A stretch of DNA of 5,637 nt from Propionibacteriaceae bacterium (GTDB lineage: Bacteria; Actinomycetota; Actinomycetes; Propionibacteriales; Propionibacteriaceae). Every line of letters begins with the position of its first letter. Position 1 is the stretch's first letter. This document shows, piece by piece, positions 1 through 4,891 of the stretch. The DNA lies in contig DMIX01000108.1 of the NCBI GenBank assembly GCA_003451975.1, forward strand, positions 1 to 5,637, read 5' to 3'. A program made the translations under genes and the position numbers. The notes beneath the pieces are model-generated. The model saw only the letters and a program-made list of their open reading frames with translations, did not search any database and was not told the origin of the DNA.

Positions 1-192
1 GTTCAGGGCGGCGGTCAGAGCTGCAGCGGCGGCGGCAGGTACCGACACTTCGACGATTCCGGCGAAGGTGCCGGCCAACTCGGCCAACTCGCTTCGCTCC
101 CAGTTGCCGCCGTGGGCGCTCACAACCTCGGCCAGCGCGGCGACCAGGCCGGCACGATCGTCCCCGACGACAGTCAAGATCAGCATGGGCAT
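1..192 (-). CDS. ACT-domain protein, GcvR-like, N-terminal part (cut by window edge)
   Basis: Reading the minus strand from an ATG at 192 gives 64 open codons that run off the left edge. The protein begins MPMLILTVVGDDRAGLVAAL, followed by a helix and then GGNWERSELAELAGTFAGIV. A beta strand ending in G-D-D-R-A-G, a helix, then a glycine-rich turn with N-W is the usual opening of an ACT domain of the GcvR (glycine cleavage repressor-like) type. Relatives are often about 170 residues with two ACT domains, so roughly a third is visible. In actinobacteria such proteins are generally annotated only as amino-acid-binding ACT proteins; a real link to glycine cleavage is not shown here. A second ATG lies at 186, but a -10-like box 6 nt before the ATG at 192 favours the longer start. 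It lies on the same strand as and downstream of xseB, with a 111-nt gap, and probably has its own promoter. The ACT call is fairly sure; the regulatory role is inferred. Confidence 0.75.
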   Translation of the reverse strand, partial: MPMLILTVVGDDRAGLVAALAEVVSAHGGNWERSELAELAGTFAGIVEVSVPAAAAAALTAALN

Positions 193-198
193 AGTTGC

Positions 199-204
199 AG
201 CCTA
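199..204 (-). promoter_or_regulatory. Putative -10 box of a leaderless promoter for the ACT gene
   Basis: On the minus strand the box reads TAGGCT (TANNNT pattern), followed by 6 nt and then the ATG at 192, so transcription would start at or within a base or two of the start codon. There is no Shine-Dalgarno sequence before the ATG and no recognisable TTGACA-like -35 at 16-18 nt. The rest of the gap to xseB (205-303) shows no convincing terminator hairpin. The call rests on box sequence and spacing only. Confidence 0.4.
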
Positions 205-303
205 GCGATGGGCGTCGGTTGGCCGGCGACGAGGCGCGTCCGATGGCGCAGATCAGGCCGGGTGCGCTGCGTCCCGATGGTGGCGCCGCGGTGGAATGTC
301 CGA

Positions 304-507
304 TCAGTCGGCTTTGTCGCGGGCGGCGTCGATCTTTGCCTTCGCACCGTCCAACCAGGTTTGGCAAATGGTGGCCAGTGCTTCGCCGCGCTCCCACAGC
401 GCCATCGATTCGCTCAGCGGCACTGATCCCGATTCGAGTTTGCGGACGATCTCGACCAACTCGTCGCGGGCCTCCTCATAGCTGGGTGTCTCGCTCTTTG
501 TGCTCAT
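304..507 (-). CDS. xseB: Exodeoxyribonuclease VII small subunit
   Basis: This 67-residue protein is the small subunit of exonuclease VII, a cytoplasmic nuclease that degrades single-stranded DNA to oligonucleotides from either end and takes part in DNA repair and recombination. The family signature is clear: [19 protein letters not shown] near residues 9-27, then [16 protein letters not shown] at about 29-44, then a helix with C48 and DGAKAKID at about 53-60. These form the antiparallel helical pair typical of XseB, several copies of which bind each large subunit. The length is at the short end of the usual 65-85 residues. The start overlaps the stop of xseA as ATGA, so the two are translationally coupled and made together. 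Nothing is odd in the sequence. Confidence 0.95.
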   Translation of the reverse strand: MSTKSETPSYEEARDELVEIVRKLESGSVPLSESMALWERGEALATICQTWLDGAKAKIDAARDKAD

Positions 508-1727
508 TCGTCGTCCTTCTTCTCGATCGATGCCACGGTCAGACCGAGGCGGCCGTCGGCCAGTTGTGCAGTGATCTTGCGACCCTTGGCTGTCGTCGAC
601 GTGCGGTCGACGGTGTTGCCTTTGGAATCGCTCAGGATGGCGTAGCCGCGCTGCAGAGTGGCCTGCGGCGACAGCGCCCGAACCCGAATTAAGGCGTGGG
701 ACAGTGACGTCTGCTCCTCGCGCAGTTGGACGCCGATAGCGCGCTGCAGTCGTTCCCGGGCGGTGCTCAACCGTTCGACGTGGCCGACTAGGGCTGCGGT
801 CGGGTTCTGCAGCACCGGGCGGTTGCGCAGATCGTCCAAACGGCGCTGCTCATTCGCCACGGTCGTAGCCAGCGCCTGGCGAAGCCGCCGGGTCGCACCG
901 GTGAGGCCTTCGGTCTCAGCAGCTGCGTCGGGCACCACTCGTTTGGCGGCGTCGGTGGGAGTCGACGCTCGCAGATCGGCGACCAGATCCAGAATCGGGG
1001 TGTCGGTCTCGTGGCCGATAGCGCTGACCACCGGGGTGCGGCAGGCATGCACGGCGCGCACCAGCGCCTCCTCGCTGAACGGCAGCAGATCTTCCAGCGA
1101 CCCGCCCCCGCGGGCGATGATGATCACGTCGACCTCGGGGCGGCCATCGAGAGCTTTCACGGCCTCGATCACTTGGCCTGCGGCCTGCGGCCCTTGTACC
1201 AAGGTGTGCTCGACGTCGATGACTGCCGCCGGCCACCGCCGGGCAATGTTCTCGATCACGTCGCGTTCGGCGGCGCTGTCGGCTCCGGTGATCAGGCCGA
1301 TCCGGCGCGGCAGGAACGGTAGCCGCTTCTTCAGCGCCGAGTCGAACAGGCCTTCGGCTTGCAGCATCCGCTTGCGCTGTTCGATCGCGGCAAGCAGGCG
1401 TCCTTCTCCGGAGGGACGCAACTCGCGGCATTGGAAGCTCAATGAACCCGACTTGGTCCACAGGGTCGGTTTGATCCAAGCAGCCACCACGGTGCCCTCG
1501 GTGATCGGTCCTGCTGCGTCCAGCACGGCCTGTGATGTCGAGATCGACACCGAGACTTCTTCGACGGTGTCGCGCAGCGTGAGGAACTGGGTGGCGCCGG
1601 TTCGCCGCTTGATTTCGATCAGCTGGCCCTCAACCCAGACCGCCCCCAATCGCTCCACCCAGTCGCGGGTGGCGAAAACTACAGTGCGCAGCGGCTGCGG
1701 CTTCTCAGGAGAACTACTCAGGGCCAT
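504..1727 (-). CDS. xseA: Exodeoxyribonuclease VII large subunit
   Basis: The 407-residue catalytic subunit of exonuclease VII, normal length for the family. Residues ~14-105 form the N-terminal OB-fold for single-stranded DNA ([18 protein letters not shown]). The nuclease domain follows from ~110: the block from R135 ([19 protein letters not shown], then E-R-D), the [17 protein letters not shown] block at 201-217, and [13 protein letters not shown] at 235-247. D156, R206, H239 and D242 sit at the positions I recall as essential in the E. coli enzyme (about 155, 205, 238 and 241), so the active site appears intact. Residues ~270-345 are charged, helical and probably coiled coil, the part that binds XseB. 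The end keeps the ATLQRGYAI motif (354-362). The ATG at 1727 is preceded by a -10-like box 8 nt away and no ribosome binding site, suggesting a leaderless message. It is first in a two-gene operon with xseB and divergent from ispH. Confidence 0.96.
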   Translation of the reverse strand: MALSSSPEKPQPLRTVVFATRDWVERLGAVWVEGQLIEIKRRTGATQFLTLRDTVEEVSVSISTSQAVLDAAGPITEGTVVAAWIKPTLWTKSGSLSFQCRELRPSGEGRLLAAIEQRKRMLQAEGLFDSALKKRLPFLPRRIGLITGADSAAERDVIENIARRWPAAVIDVEHTLVQGPQAAGQVIEAVKALDGRPEVDVIIIARGGGSLEDLLPFSEEALVRAVHACRTPVVSAIGHETDTPILDLVADLRASTPTDAAKRVVPDAAAETEGLTGATRRLRQALATTVANEQRRLDDLRNRPVLQNPTAALVGHVERLSTARERLQRAIGVQLREEQTSLSHALIRVRALSPQATLQRGYAILSDSKGNTVDRTSTTAKGRKITAQLADGRLGLTVASIEKKDDE

Positions 1728-1735
1728 GACTGCAG

Positions 1736-1741
1736 ATTATC
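1736..1741 (-). promoter_or_regulatory. Putative -10 box of a leaderless xseA promoter
   Basis: The minus strand reads GATAAT, matching TATAAT at five of six bases, followed by 8 nt and the xseA ATG. RNA would begin at or next to the start codon. There is no Shine-Dalgarno sequence between box and ATG and no clear -35. A GATAAT so close to the ATG in GC-rich DNA is suggestive but could be chance. Confidence 0.45.
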
Positions 1742-1802
1742 GGGCCCCACCCACACCGCCCTGCACTCGCCGCCCCCAACTCCGCCCATCATCCTCTCGG
1801 CT

Positions 1803-1837
1803 GGTCGAGGAGGACGCGCTGCGTCCGTCTCGACACC
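1803..1837 (+). repeat. Palindromic repeat copy 1 (constant arms, variable tip)
   Basis: Left arm GGTCGAGGA (1803-1811), tip GGACGC-GCT-GCGTCC (1812-1826), right arm GTCTCGACACC (1827-1837). The tip is a perfect 6-bp stem with a triloop. GTCGAG (1804-1809) also pairs perfectly with CTCGAC (1829-1834), giving a longer stem-loop with a short internal mismatch. It differs from copy 2 at only two positions (1806 and 1834), and both changes improve arm pairing. The flanking TCGGCT on the left is shared with copies 2 and 3. Confidence 0.9.
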
Positions 1838-1858
1838 TGTTGCTTCTTCACTTCGGCT

Positions 1859-1893
1859 GGTTGAGGAGGACGCGCTGCGTCCGTCTCGAAACC
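1859..1893 (+). repeat. Palindromic repeat copy 2
   Basis: Left arm GGTTGAGGA (1859-1867), tip GGACGC-GCT-GCGTCC (1868-1882), right arm GTCTCGAAACC (1883-1893). The tip is identical to copy 1 and folds as a 6-bp stem with loop GCT. It starts 56 nt after copy 1, with 21 unrelated bases between them. The arms are identical to those of copies 3 and 4. Confidence 0.92.
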
Positions 1894-1913
1894 TGCGCGC
1901 TCCCATCTCGGCT

Positions 1914-1946
1914 GGTTGAGGAGGCCCGGAGGGCCGTCTCGAAACC
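1914..1946 (+). repeat. Palindromic repeat copy 3, different tip
   Basis: The arms GGTTGAGGA (1914-1922) and GTCTCGAAACC (1936-1946) are identical to copy 2, but the tip is a different and shorter hairpin, GGCCC-GGA-GGGCC (1923-1935): 5 perfect base pairs with a triloop. It starts 55 nt after copy 2. Base pairing is kept although the tip sequence is replaced. Confidence 0.92.
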
Positions 1947-1976
1947 CCGTGAGGTGGTTTGTGGACTTGTGTCGGG

Positions 1977-2011
1977 GGTTTCGAGACGCTCACTTCGTTC
2001 GCTCCTCAACC
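1977..2011 (-). repeat. Palindromic repeat copy 4, inverted orientation
   Basis: Read on the minus strand, the arms GGTTGAGGA (2011-2003) and GTCTCGAAACC (1987-1977) are exact copies of those in repeats 2 and 3, around a third tip type, GCGAAC-GAA-GTGAGC (2002-1988). The tip closes with two outer and two inner Watson-Crick pairs flanking a 5'-GA-3'/3'-AG-5' tandem mismatch, which can form sheared G-A pairs, again with a triloop. It lies head-to-head with copy 3, separated by 30 nt, so the two can pair as one large inverted repeat. Confidence 0.9.
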
Positions 2012-2063
2012 GGCCGGAACGGGGGAAGCGCGCATCTCCACGGGCCGGTGACGGGGCGGGCGC

Positions 2064-2075
2064 GCTGGCACCAGC
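2064..2075. promoter_or_regulatory. Perfect dyad upstream of ispH (possible operator)
   Basis: GCTGG-CA-CCAGC is a perfect 5+5 dyad with a 2-nt centre, about 90 bp before the ispH start. A related dyad lies at 2110-2117. It may bind a dimeric regulator of ispH or be a chance palindrome in GC-rich DNA. No regulator family is recognised from the sequence. Confidence 0.25.
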
Positions 2076-2109
2076 GAAATTGCTAGTGGTGATCATTCCC
2101 CGAACCGGG

Positions 2110-2118
2110 TGGTGCCAG
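2110..2118. promoter_or_regulatory. Second related dyad near the ispH promoter
   Basis: TGGTGCCAG is the exact reverse complement of CTGGCACCA at 2065-2073, and its core TGG-TG-CCA is itself a short dyad. The two centres are 44 bp apart, close to four helical turns. It sits about 30 bp upstream of the proposed ispH -10 box. This is only a candidate regulatory pair. Confidence 0.22.
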
Positions 2119-2149
2119 TCGCAGTCGTCGGGGTGGGTGAGGCGGCACC

Positions 2150-2155
2150 TAAACT
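2150..2155 (+). promoter_or_regulatory. Putative -10 box of a leaderless ispH promoter
   Basis: TAAACT fits TANNNT and is followed by exactly 6 nt before the ispH ATG, so the message would start at or next to the start codon. The only purine-rich stretch, GGGG at 2156-2159, is 2 nt from the ATG, too close to act as a normal ribosome binding site. No good -35 is seen at the usual distance. Confidence 0.45.
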
Positions 2156-2161
2156 GGGGCA

Positions 2162-3115
2162 ATGCCAAACAAACGAGTCGTGGTCGCTGCGCCGCGCGGC
2201 TACTGCGCCGGAGTGGACCGTGCCGTGGTCACCGTCGAGAAGGCGCTCCAGACCTACGGGCCGCCGGTCTACGTCCGCAAGCAGATCGTGCACAACCGGC
2301 ACGTCGTGGAGGACCTGGAAGCCCGCGGCGCGATCTTCGTCGACGAACTCAGCGAAGTGCCGACCGGCTCGACGGTGGTGTTCTCCGCCCACGGCGTGTC
2401 ACCGGCAGTACGTGACGAAGCGGCGGCGCGCGGTCTGAAGACCATCGACGCCACCTGCCCGCTGGTGACCAAGGTGCACCGCGAAGTGCAGCGCTTCGCC
2501 GATCAGGGCCTACAGATCATGCTGATCGGGCACGCCGGGCATGAAGAGGTGGAAGGCACGACCGGCGAGGCCCCCGCCAACATCACCCTGATCGAACACC
2601 CCGACGATGTGGACGCTGTCGATGTCGCCGACCCGAGCAAGGTCGCCTGGCTGACCCAGACCACGCTGAGCGTGGACGAGACCAGCGAGACGGTCTCCCG
2701 GATGCGCGGACGTTTCCCCGACCTCATCGACCCGCCCAGCGATGACATCTGTTACGCCACCCAGAACCGGCAGCAGGCGGTCAAACAGATCGCTGCCGGA
2801 TCGGATCTGGTGATCGTGGTCGGATCACGAAACTCCTCGAACTCGATGCGCCTGGTCGAAGTGGCGCTCGCCGCGGGCGCAAAGGCCGCCCATCGCGTGG
2901 ACAATGCCCGCGAGATCGATCCGACCTGGCTTATCGATGCCAATACCGTGGGGGTAACCTCGGGCGCATCGGTGCCGGAGGTGCTGGTCGACGGAGTGCT
3001 GGACTTCTTGCAGGAGCAGGGCTACCCACCGGCTGTGGAAGAACGCTTGACCGAAGAAAACCTGACCTTCGCCTTGCCGATGGAGTTGCGAAAGGACCTG
3101 CGCAGCCTCACATGA
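2162..3115 (+). CDS. ispH: 4-hydroxy-3-methylbut-2-enyl diphosphate reductase (LytB/IspH)
   Basis: This 317-residue [4Fe-4S] enzyme reduces HMBPP to isopentenyl and dimethylallyl diphosphate, the last step of the MEP isoprenoid pathway in the cytoplasm. The three cluster cysteines are present: C15 in [12 protein letters not shown]99 in [12 protein letters not shown], and C197 in [13 protein letters not shown]. Substrate-binding and proton-relay residues known from the E. coli enzyme have clear counterparts: H44 (VHNRHVV), H77 (FSAHGV), H127 and E129 (GHEEVEGT), T167/T168 ([11 protein letters not shown]) and the SSNS block at 225-228. [11 protein letters not shown] (266-276) and FALPMELR (303-310) close the protein. 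It lacks the N-terminal extension I recall in the M. tuberculosis lytB2 product; starting at MPNKRVVVA leaves the domain complete. The start follows a likely leaderless promoter. Its stop overlaps the next gene as ATGA. Confidence 0.97.
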   Translation: MPNKRVVVAAPRGYCAGVDRAVVTVEKALQTYGPPVYVRKQIVHNRHVVEDLEARGAIFVDELSEVPTGSTVVFSAHGVSPAVRDEAAARGLKTIDATCPLVTKVHREVQRFADQGLQIMLIGHAGHEEVEGTTGEAPANITLIEHPDDVDAVDVADPSKVAWLTQTTLSVDETSETVSRMRGRFPDLIDPPSDDICYATQNRQQAVKQIAAGSDLVIVVGSRNSSNSMRLVEVALAAGAKAAHRVDNAREIDPTWLIDANTVGVTSGASVPEVLVDGVLDFLQEQGYPPAVEERLTEENLTFALPMELRKDLRSLT

Positions 3116-3636
3116 CGATGTTCGCCCGCTTCGATCCGCACGCGCGCGGTACGGCAGCCGAGGTCGCGGTCCGAGTGGCCGGGGAGTCCGATCTGACCCG
3201 CTGCGCCGACTTGGCCTGCCGCCGAAACGGCGGCGACCAGGACCTGTGGTACAGCAGGTTGGCCGTAGACCAAGCCGACCCCGAGCGGCTGCTGGTGGTG
3301 GCTGAGATCGACGGCACGGTGGTCGGCCATGCCTGTGCGGGCTGGCAGCACTTTGACCGACACCTGGCGCACAATGTGAAGGATGGCTGGTACCTCACCG
3401 GGGTGATCGTCGAACCCGATTCCCGCCGTCGCGGAGTGGGTCGGCACCTGGTGCAGGCCCGCCTGGATTGGTTGAGCACGCGCGCCGATCGCGCCTGGTA
3501 TTTCGCTTCGGCGCAGAACGAGGCGTCCTTGCAGTTGCACCGCGAATTCGGCTTCAGCGAGGTGACCCGCACCTTCGAAGTCCCCGGCGTTACCTTCACC
3601 GGCGGCGTGGGTGTGCTGTGCGTGCGAGCGTTGTGA
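3112..3636 (+). CDS. GNAT-family N-acetyltransferase
   Basis: A 174-residue protein with a GNAT fold that transfers an acyl group from acetyl-CoA to an amine of unknown identity. From about residue 18, [19 protein letters not shown] is the usual first strand and helix. [19 protein letters not shown] (60-78) forms the central strands. [20 protein letters not shown] (94-113) is motif A, with the acetyl-CoA pyrophosphate loop R105-x-x-G108-x-G110. [13 protein letters not shown] (136-148) is motif B. The last ~20 residues ([15 protein letters not shown]) form the final strands. Length is typical. It overlaps ispH by 4 nt (ATGA), so it is translated from the ispH message; a second ATG at 3118 is a less likely start. 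No clear functional link between IspH and this subfamily is known to me, so the substrate (small molecule, protein N-terminus or lysine) cannot be named. Confidence 0.9.
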   Translation: MTMFARFDPHARGTAAEVAVRVAGESDLTRCADLACRRNGGDQDLWYSRLAVDQADPERLLVVAEIDGTVVGHACAGWQHFDRHLAHNVKDGWYLTGVIVEPDSRRRGVGRHLVQARLDWLSTRADRAWYFASAQNEASLQLHREFGFSEVTRTFEVPGVTFTGGVGVLCVRAL

Positions 3637-3701
3637 GTCGTAGGGTTGGAGGCCTTACTCGGGGCCGACGCTTCGAGTGATCCTTCACAGGTACTGGTTC
3701 T

Positions 3702-3715
3702 CCACAGCGGTGTGG
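3702..3715. other. Short perfect hairpin between acetyltransferase and proV
   Basis: CCACA (3702-3706) pairs perfectly with TGTGG (3711-3715) around a GCGG loop, 66 bp after the acetyltransferase stop. No T-run follows (next bases GCGTCG), so it is not a canonical terminator, though actinobacterial terminators can lack one. It could equally be an operator dyad for the osmotic operon. Confidence 0.2.
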
Positions 3716-3784
3716 GCGTCGTTATCGGCTCCAGTTCACCGGGCTGCAGCCAGGCTGAGCTTTGATTGACAACGGACCACCTTT

Positions 3785-3792
3785 GGGAGGGA
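3785..3792 (+). promoter_or_regulatory. Ribosome binding site of proV
   Basis: GGGAGGGA lies 7 nt before the ATG at 3800, a strong Shine-Dalgarno match that fixes the proV start. It contrasts with ispH, xseA and the ACT gene, which have none. Confidence 0.75.
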
Positions 3793-3799
3793 CGACTGC

Positions 3800-4891
3800 A
3801 TGATCCGCTTCACCGACGTGACCAAGACCTACCCCAATGGCACTCAGGCGATCAACGGATTGACCTTGACCGCGCCCACCGGACGCATCACCGTGCTGGT
3901 CGGACCCTCCGGCTGCGGCAAGACCACCTCGCTGCGCATGATCAATCGGATGATCGAACCGTCGACCGGAATGGTGCAGATCGACGGGCGTGATGTCGCG
4001 GAGTTAGGGGCGGCCCAACTCCGACGAGGCATCGGTTATGTGATCCAAAGTGGCGGATTGTTCCCACACCGGACGGTGGCCGACAACATCGCCACGGTGC
4101 CGCGGCTGCTGGGCTGGTCCCGACAGCAGATCGCGAGCCGGACCGCCGAACTGATGGAGCGGGTCGGGTTGGACCATCACCTGGCGCGTCGTTACCCCAA
4201 CCAACTCTCCGGCGGCCAACAGCAGCGTGTCGGGGTGGCCCGCGCCCTAGCCGCCGATCCGCCGGTGATGCTGATGGATGAACCCTTCAGCGCGGTGGAC
4301 CCGATCGTTCGTGAGCAGTTGCAGGACGAGTTCCTGCGGCTGCAATCGGAACTGGGCAAGACCATCGTGTTCGTCACCCATGACATCGACGAGGCGATCA
4401 AGCTCGCCGACCAGGTGGCCGTGATGCGCGTCGGTGGCACGGTGGCCCAATTCGACACCCCGGCAGGGCTGCTACGGCACCCGGCCGATGCCTTCGTGGC
4501 CGACTTCGTGGGACGCGATCGAGGATTCCGGGCGCTGGGTTTCGACAGCGGAATCACGATCAGGACCACACCGGAGCCCTCCATCGAAGTCGGCGCGTCG
4601 CTGGAGCAAGCCCGTGCCGTGGCAGGCAGTGCGGCCTGGCTGCTGGTGGTGGATTCCGACCAGCGTCCGCTGGGTTGGTTGGAGATGGCCGAACGCTCCG
4701 GTGTAGTGCAGGACCAGGACCTTCGCCTCGGCGGCACGCTGGCCGTTCAGGGCGGATCGCTACGCGCCGCCTTGGACGCCGCGCTGTCAGCACCCAGTAA
4801 GCGCGGTGTCGTCGTTGACGCTGACGGACACCTGGTGGGCACGGTGAGTGCCCAGCAGGTCCTGGCCGAAGCCGAACGGCTCCCGCGATGA
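3800..4891 (+). CDS. proV: Osmoprotectant ABC transporter ATPase with tandem CBS domains (ProV/OpuCA type)
   Basis: A 363-residue cytoplasmic ATPase that powers uptake of a quaternary-amine or related compatible solute. The ABC domain is complete: Walker A GPSGCGKT (35-42), Q-loop Q83 in GYVIQSGGLFPH, signature LSGGQ (136-140), Walker B VMLMDE (156-161), D-loop SAVD (164-167) and switch H194 (FVTHDIDEA). The segment IQSGGLFPHRTVADNIATVP is characteristic of the ProV/OpuA/OpuC branch. After a linker (~240-260) come two CBS-type repeats, ~262-300 (WLLVVDSDQRPLGWL) and ~311-358 (RGVVVDADGHLVGTVS). In OpuA/OpuCA homologues this pair senses ionic strength or cyclic di-AMP; whether it does so here is inference. 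It starts with a good ribosome binding site and overlaps proW by ATGA. The exact substrate (betaine, choline, carnitine, proline) cannot be told from the ATPase. Confidence 0.93.
   Translation: MIRFTDVTKTYPNGTQAINGLTLTAPTGRITVLVGPSGCGKTTSLRMINRMIEPSTGMVQIDGRDVAELGAAQLRRGIGYVIQSGGLFPHRTVADNIATVPRLLGWSRQQIASRTAELMERVGLDHHLARRYPNQLSGGQQQRVGVARALAADPPVMLMDEPFSAVDPIVREQLQDEFLRLQSELGKTIVFVTHDIDEAIKLADQVAVMRVGGTVAQFDTPAGLLRHPADAFVADFVGRDRGFRALGFDSGITIRTTPEPSIEVGASLEQARAVAGSAAWLLVVDSDQRPLGWLEMAERSGVVQDQDLRLGGTLAVQGGSLRAALDAALSAPSKRGVVVDADGHLVGTVSAQQVLAEAERLPR

Larger units (their letters stand above)
1728..2161. other. Divergent intergenic region between xseA and ispH
   Basis: This 434-bp stretch separates two divergently transcribed genes. 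From left to right it holds the xseA -10 box (1736-1741), a C-rich stretch without clear structure (1742-1797), four palindromic repeat copies (1798-2016), a G-rich stretch, two short related dyads (2064-2075 and 2110-2118) and the ispH -10 box (2150-2155). Open frames crossing it in several phases have no ribosome binding sites and translate mostly repeat sequence, so I see no gene here. Confidence 0.8.
3637..3799. other. Intergenic region upstream of the osmoprotectant transporter operon
   Basis: These 163 bp lie between the acetyltransferase stop and proV. They contain small hairpins (CCACA-GCGG-TGTGG at 3702-3715; GTGA-TCCT-TCAC at 3677-3688) without a T-run, a TTGACA at 3766-3771, and a good ribosome binding site just before proV. 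The proV promoter is expected here, but I found no -35/-10 pair with acceptable spacing. Confidence 0.6.

Noticed and set aside
193..303. Terminator or small RNA between xseB and the ACT gene
   Set aside because: GC-rich partial dyads are present but none is longer than a few pairs or followed by a T-run; apart from the -10-like box nothing specific is visible.
1798..2016. Possible CRISPR array from the regularly spaced repeats
   Set aside because: The repeats differ in their centres, one is inverted, spacers are only 20-30 nt, and no cas gene is near. A palindromic intergenic repeat cluster fits better.
1848..2168. 106-codon minus-strand open frame across the xseA-ispH gap
   Set aside because: It mostly translates the repeats (stretches such as RSERSERLETP and GFETALRASSTS), has no ribosome binding site, and starts inside ispH. 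Such translated-repeat tails are a common annotation artefact.
658..2415. 585-codon plus-strand open frame over xseA and into ispH
   Set aside because: It lies antisense to the well-conserved xseA and out of frame with ispH; its composition (rich in R, S, A, P) is that of a shadow frame in GC-rich DNA.
3022..3599. Long minus-strand open frames opposite the acetyltransferase
   Set aside because: They lack ribosome binding sites and family motifs and are antisense to a gene with clear GNAT motifs.
3702..3715. Intrinsic terminator after the acetyltransferase
   Set aside because: The stem is only 5 bp and no T-run follows; kept only as a low-confidence hairpin.
3766..3771. TTGACA as the -35 box of a proV promoter
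   Set aside because: A -10 at 16-19 nt would fall in the ribosome binding site, where the sequence is GC-rich (GGGACGACTG) with no TANNNT.
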